NCBI RefSeq assembly: GCF_002288925.2
Contig: NW_022098045.1
Span: 6,545,519-6,609,518 of the forward strand
Reading direction: 5' to 3'
Length of the DNA: 64,000 nt
Source: Delphinapterus leucas
Lineage: Eukaryota > Chordata > Mammalia > Artiodactyla > Monodontidae
Shown: positions 59,106 to 64,000 of the stretch, one piece after another
Numbering within the stretch: the stretch's first letter is position 1
How the letters are laid out: each line of letters starts with the position of its first letter
Program-made: the position numbers and the translations under genes
Notes under the pieces: generated by a model
The model's database searches: none
Seen by the model: the letters and a program-made list of their open reading frames with translations, nothing else
Told to the model about the DNA's origin: nothing

Positions 59106-60918
59106 AAACCATTATTCTATAATCTTCCTTTGTTGACAGATAGTTTAATTTAAATAAAAGTGTCTTCTATAATGATTTCCATTAACTTTAGTATCTCGTT
59201 TCTTACCGTTGGATTGATATTGAACACTTCAAATAGCCAATATTAAAACTGATTATTCTTTGATATAGCTCAACCTCAATATTGCTTTCTTCAGAGAATC
59301 AAGTCCTCGCCTTTTCTGCTTAGTGTCTCTTTCTATTAGTAAAGAAATAGTATCAACAAGTTCTGTAATAAAACATCTCTTTTCTTGGCTAGAACACATT
59401 TCCCTTTTCTGTCGTCCTAGGTCCATGATAATTCTTTTCTCTTACCACTTGATTGTTTTAGGGACATCTAAATTTTCGAAAATATCGCATAATACTTTGA
59501 GAATTTTCAGATATCCTGACGGTTTTGAGATTAAAAGGTGGCAAACGGTACTGACAATATACTCACTCTGCACTTTTTGTCCGTGTACCTGTGCCCACAC
59601 GTGTACACATTTATAGATGTATGCACACATGCATGGGCTGTAAACACCTTACATAGGGCGTATATTTTTCTTTTGTTGTCCTAACCTGTTTTATTTTAGG
59701 GTGAGAGACCAGCTGCTATTTGCAATTCTGATTTTCCTTGCTCCTTACATTCCAGACCTGAGCAATGACCTGAAATAGGGGGTTGTCCTAACCTGTAGAT
59801 GCTGCCTCTCCCAGGACGGGTATGCCCTGGGGACAATTACGAAGAAACTGCAATGTTCAATCTTTTCATTGGTAAAAGGAAGAACACCACGCCCTCCTCC
59901 GTGAGAATTACTGAGCCCTACTCAATCCTTCCCTAAATGGGAAATTCCTTCTGAAAGTAGCAGAGCTTGAAAGAGCAGGAGAGCATGTCAAACGCTAACT
60001 CTTCAAGGGTCAGTTCGGAAGAGTCTGCGATGAGCGGATATTTTTGTTCTGTCGTCTTATTGGCATGTGTGACCCAGGCAAGGGGCCCGTGCTCACACTC
60101 CTTTTCCATTTTCTCCTCCCCACTGTGTTTTTGCTGCTGTCCCCAAATCTCTGTTAGGTCTGGTCATGGAATTCTGAATCTCTCCTTTTTTTTCAATGTC
60201 CACTGTTAATGGGTTGTGAACACACACAGGTGAATGGATTGTGAAAGCTGCACACACATTGGCCTTCAGATTAATTTCACTTGACTAGTTCATTGGGTCC
60301 TGAAACCTAGAAGCAAAAAAGAGGTATCTAGTTCTTTTGAATAGTACAATGGAGATGAAGAGAAATATTGACTATTGTTATAAGCTGCAATAAACACACA
60401 ATTCTTAAATCTCTGAATTCAAATGGTGGGCCTCTTTGGCATTTGAGGTGAGTTCATCTTTAGCCATTTGAAACCATCAAAGTTAAAAAAAGCAAAGAAT
60501 GCATCACAGTTCCCACTAGTAAGCTGGGGGGTTGGGAGAAATTCTCACCAGATATAATCTTAGCCCGTTAAATGAGAGGAGCAGAGCTGTAGGGATCCAG
60601 CTGTGAATAGTAGAATAGCCAGCTGTGATGGCTCATTTCCAAACATGTACCACTGTGAGTTCCAACTAGGGAGAAGTGATCATATTGGGACACCCACAGC
60701 ATGCACCAACATAAACCCAGGGGGCCAAGGGCAGGGGAGAGAAGGGTCAGCCGGGACGAATCTGCACGGAGGCCAGATCCTCCCTTTGAACTCTCAGAGA
60801 AAATTTTGCTAAATGTGACTAACAGAGTAAGTTGATTTTTTTTTTTTTTTAATGAGGTTTGTTTTTGCCTCTGGCTTTTGTTTTCGTCACACTATTTTCT
60901 CTCTTAAACTTTGTGTAG

Positions 60919-61033
60919 GCTCGGGAGGACGGCCTGACTGTGATTCAGCCTCATTCTCTCTCCTTTGTAAACTCTGAGAGACCAAGTGGAAAGATAATAT
61001 ATAATATCACTCTACCTTTGCATCCCAGTCAAG
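60919..61033 (+). CDS. FRAS1: FRAS1 exon M: start of the fourth CSPG repeat
   Basis: A 115-nt exon, phase 0 in and phase 1 out, coding 38 residues: AREDGLTVIQPHSLSFVNSE, then RPSGKIIYNITLPLHPSQ and the first base of Gly. LTVIQPHSLSFVN is the lead strand and KIIYNITLPLHPSQG the next strand and turn, parallel to EIIYKITQEHPQFG in exon J. Exons J and M therefore hold the same part of successive repeats, and both end in phase 1 at the same Gly. A sequon Asn-Ile-Thr is present. Acceptor is ctttgtgtag with a weaker pyrimidine tract, donor is CAAG|gtaagg. Confidence 0.94.
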
Positions 61034-63042
61034 GTAAGGCATGCAGTAAATGATGTTTTGAGTGGTGCTATTGTCTTCTACTTGTTGACCAGCCTTAGAA
61101 GCTCTGGAATTCTGTCTGCTTCTACTTGTTGAGGATTTAAGGAGTAACAATTATTCATTACCTCTGTTCCTGTCCTCTGAGTTGAGAACCAGTTGAGAGG
61201 GAGACACTGTGGCCGGACAGATGGAGATGAATGTGTCAGCTTTGGTACTGACAGAGCTGTACTGGAGAACATAGTGTGCACATACTTCATCACTGGATGA
61301 GTTCCCCTCCCACGCACAGGCAGAACTGGACAGACCCACGCACAGCCTGTAGGGACAGGGCCTGCCCTGGTGAGGTTGTGATAGGCGAGTGGACCAGAAT
61401 GAGCATGCGCTAAGGACAAGGAGCTCTGCCAGAGAGCCCAATGGGGGCTGAGCCACACATACTCAGTTTCTCCCCCGCATGGATAAGGCTCTCTTCCTCT
61501 TTTTTTTGCGTTACGCGGGCCTCTCACTGCTGTGGCCTCTCCCGTTGCGGAGCACAGGCTCCGGACGCGCAGGCTCAGCGGCCATGGCTCACGGGCCCGG
61601 CCGTTCCGCGGCATGTGGGATCTTCGCGGACCGGGGCACGAACCCATGTCCCCTGCATCTGCAGGCGGACTCTCAACCACTGCGCCACCAGCGAAGCCCC
61701 TCCTCCTCTTTTTTTTTAACCAAGGTAATAAATGCTGTTTATGACTTCTAGAAGTTTACATAGTGCTCCTACATATTAATACCCTATGAGCTTCAAAAAA
61801 CCAAATACGTTTACAGTAGTATTACCGGTCACCCAAATGAAGGGGAAGGAAACTTCCTAATTGTGAGAATGTGCAAGTGTTCTCCTTAAGGAGATACTGA
61901 CCCAGAAGACCATTTAGTATCTGTCATGTCAAATGCTTCACAACTCTGGAATTCCCATCGTGGCAAACATGTGTCAGCACACAGTTCCGTGCTCTCATAC
62001 AGGAGCATGGAAATGTGGAACTACAATTAGAGGAGAGGTGGGCCCTGGCCATCAGTCCCCAGCCTTCAGATCCCTTAACTTCGGGCTCAGCTACCAAGCC
62101 TGTTCCCAGAGAGATGTGTGTGTGCCTCACAGTGAGGAGATCAGCTTCTACGAAGACACTTCTGCTCCTGTCTCTGAGGCTGCTCTCCCAAGACCAACCA
62201 CTGACTTAGCTATGAGCCTTTCACATTATCAGTTTCTCCCAAGGAGAAATTAAATTTCATTTCCCTTTTGATAAAGTCCAAAGAAATTAAAAGACTAAAA
62301 GTCCTCCGTCTTCTTTTTTCATCTGCTAAACCATAGCTAGAGTCGTCCTCCCTACGTTGCTAGGGTGGAGGTGTTCTTTCAGACCAGCAACCTGAATGAC
62401 TGTAGGTCTGTCAGTCCCTCAGAAGCTGAATTAGTGTCCTCCTTTTAAAGAGTAAGTAGGACATGAAAGATGATCATAGCATCAGTTCTGTACCTGCAGA
62501 ATTTAGAAATGACAGGCAAATCTGCCGCCCCTAAAGCATTTATAACTTAGTGATAATTGCAAATCCAGATCTTAGAACAATCAAGATCCATGTTACTATT
62601 GCCAAAGGTCATCACAGAGACTAAGGAGTTTCTGAAGGAAAGAGGGTAGATTGAAAAAAATCTTTACAGCCTCACCAGGAGACTGGCCTGTGCCATTTTT
62701 GTAGCAACCTTGACCTTTGCACTTAAACTCAATTGAGAGAATCTCATAATTATGGTACAGTGTCTATGACTTCAGAATTCCCAGGTCTAAGCTACATTAG
62801 GGGGCAGTAGTTTGCATCTTACTATTGTTTATGTTCAATGAGGCCTAGTCAAGAGTATCTGGGTTTCAGATTTGCCCTTTTCTTGAATAACTGAAGAATA
62901 GTATACCAAGAACAAGCTGAGAGCAATTGTTCCTGAAGGATAAAAGACTTCCACCAGTGGGAAAGGCAGCTTTATGGCTCTGATCATTCAGTCAGCCGTC
63001 AGAATTACTGTTGATTGCTCATGCCGTCTCTCTTCCTCCTAG
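61034..63042 (+). other. FRAS1: FRAS1 intron, 2.0 kb
   Basis: Contains one SINE (61508-61699). 61040-61490 and 61720-63030 show nothing I can assign. It ends gtctctcttcctcctag. Confidence 0.93.
61508..61699 (-). mobile_element. CHR-type SINE (-) with T-rich TSD
   Basis: T run, then gcgttacgcgggcctctc, CpG-rich body, and complement head ccaccagcgaagcccc at about 61699. The flanks 'tcttcctcttttttt' and 'ctcctcctctttttttt' look like a TSD but are low complexity. Confidence 0.9.
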
Positions 63043-63180
63043 GCATCATCGAACACAGGGACCAGCCTCACTCTCCCATCCGGTATTTCACCCAGGAAGA
63101 CATTAACCAGGGCAACATTATGTACCGTCCCCCCACTGCAGCCCCCCACCTCCAGGAGATCATGGCCTTCTCCTTTGCTG
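63043..63180 (+). CDS. FRAS1: FRAS1 exon N: middle of the fourth CSPG repeat
   Basis: A 138-nt phase 1-1 exon coding 46 residues from (G)IIEHRDQPHSP to LQEIMAFSFA, plus the first base of the next codon. It carries the CSPG signature FTQEDINQGNIMYRPP, parallel to FTQQDINEGIVWYRHSG in exon K. The usual histidine after Tyr-Arg is Pro here, so this repeat may have lost a metal- or partner-binding feature. The acceptor gtctctcttcctcctag has the best pyrimidine tract in the window; donor is GCTG|gtaatg. The rest of this repeat is in the next exon, beyond the window. Confidence 0.95.
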
Positions 63181-64000
63181 GTAATGCTTTTTTTCTCTAT
63201 TTTGAGGCACCCAAGGCACTATATTCTACAACCACTCCTTGTGGTTCTTCAGGGCATACTTTTAATAAAGCCTTATTTTGCGCCTCCTGTATGGCAAGGC
63301 CCGAATGGGCCTTGGAGATCTAGTGGTGAGCAAAAAGAGGCAGGAATCCTGGTCTTGGCGAGTTTGGGGATCCTAGGTATAGAGACAGAATTTGATCAAT
63401 AATCCCAGTAATGAATGTTTAATTGCAGGCTGAGATAAGAGCTCTAAAAAGAAGGAAGAATGTTCAGTGGTGGAATTGGATGTAGCAAGACTGACCTAGA
63501 CTGAGGGTCCACTGGAGGCTGCCCCAGGGAGATATTGACAGAAGAGGGGTGGGTAGAAGCTAACTAGGCTAAGTGTGTGTGTCGGGATCATTGGGAGAAC
63601 ATTCCTGAAGGAAGGGCACATGCCCCTGTGCAGAGGCCCTGGGAGGGAGAGAATGTGATGTTCTAGGCACTGAAAAAAGTCATTGTGTCTGGAATGTGGA
63701 GGGTTGAACAGAGTGGGGATGGGCCTGGAGGGAGAGATAGAGGGCAGACCTTAAGGCCACTGTGAGACTGCAGGGATTTGGAGCCTTATCCCAAGAACAA
63801 TAAGGACCTGGTGGAGGTTTTAAGTTATAGGAGGATGCCTTTTCATAAGGATCTCTTTGACTGCAGTGATGGGAGTGATTTGAGGACGAAGCCAGGACAG
63901 ATGGGCATGTGGATGAGGGGAATCTAGTGAGAAGGATCCTGCCATACTTCATGGAAGGTCCCATGTAGGCGACCTTTGGAATTAAAACCAGGATTTGACG
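63181..64000 (+). other. FRAS1: FRAS1 intron, cut by window edge
   Basis: Starts gtaatgctttttttc. From about 63410 to 63990 it is filled by the purine-rich old repeat ('gaacattcctgaaggaaggg', 'gtgcagaggccctgggaggg', 'ggagccttatcccaagaaca', 'ctctttgactgcagtgatgg'). Confidence 0.85.

Larger units (their letters stand above)
53409..60918 (+). other. FRAS1: FRAS1 intron, 7.5 kb
   Basis: Contains three stretches of the purine-rich old repeat (53780-54160, 55020-55934, 58290-59105), a MER5 (55318-55505), an L1M piece (55935-56393), AT and CA simple repeats (56844-57289) and an L2 (57690-57905). 54170-55010, 57300-57680 and 59110-60900 show nothing I can assign. It ends aactttgtgtag. Confidence 0.9.
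1..64000 (+). other. FRAS1: Interior of the FRAS1 gene (partial at both ends)
   Basis: Fourteen exons on the + strand encode, in order, six furin-like cysteine-rich repeats and then CSPG/NG2-type repeats. This order is the FRAS1 architecture; the relatives FREM1, FREM2 and FREM3 have CSPG repeats but no furin-like array, which separates FRAS1 from them. Known role: a very large single-pass extracellular matrix protein, laid down under embryonic epithelia, that forms a basement-membrane complex with FREM1 and FREM2; human loss causes Fraser syndrome. All junctions are GT-AG and phases match: six exons 1-1, then 1-2, 2-0, 0-0, 0-1, 1-0, 0-0, 0-1, 1-1. No in-frame stop or frameshift is seen in any exon, so the gene looks functional here. 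Signal peptide, VWC domains, later CSPG repeats, Calx-beta domains and the transmembrane end lie outside the window. Confidence 0.95.

Noticed and set aside
61078..61680. 200-codon open frame on the - strand
   Set aside because: Its start lies in a CpG-rich SINE and the rest has no recognisable domain. Long chance frames are common across these SINEs.
61933..62253. 106-codon + frame in the exon M-N intron
   Set aside because: No known domain, and exon M joins exon N in phase without it.
1..64000. A previously undescribed multi-gene system
   Set aside because: All supported coding sequence belongs to FRAS1 or to decayed mobile elements. Nothing suggests another gene cluster.

Overview
This is a stretch of mammalian nuclear DNA that carries the interior of one large gene, FRAS1, on the + strand. 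Fourteen coding exons (2,256 nt, 752 codons in total) can be placed between 11306 and 63180. All are bounded by AG/GT splice sites and their phases join without a break. The first coding exons and the 3' two thirds of the gene lie outside the window. The organism is most likely a cetacean. The window is full of CHR-type tRNA-derived SINEs (the 'gggcttccctggtggcgcagtggtt' head class, several with clear target-site duplications) and cetartiodactyl L1 3' ends. No ruminant BovB or Bov-tA elements were seen. The species call is inference.

Layout: 1-11305 is intron. 11306-23293 holds six consecutive furin-like cysteine-rich repeats, one per exon, each on a symmetric phase 1-1 exon with all eight cysteines present. 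They are probably the last six of the FRAS1 array. From 26066 to 63180, eight exons encode the start of the CSPG/NG2 repeat array (about three repeats and most of a fourth). Here the repeats are split across several exons with mixed phases. The last 820 bases are again intron. FRAS1 is an extracellular matrix protein of embryonic basement membranes that works with FREM1 and FREM2.

The non-coding space is ordinary mammalian intron packed with MIR, L2, L1, hAT (MER5-like), Tigger and SINE copies. Two things stand out. A SINE inserted at the 5' splice site of the second exon seen here, and its target-site duplication copied the splice donor (11842-12089). At 38630-41425 there is a four-level transposon nest (hAT, old L1, young L1, SINE). 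I found no operon, CRISPR array, RNA gene or unknown multi-gene system. The most informative unusual signal is the duplicated splice donor.
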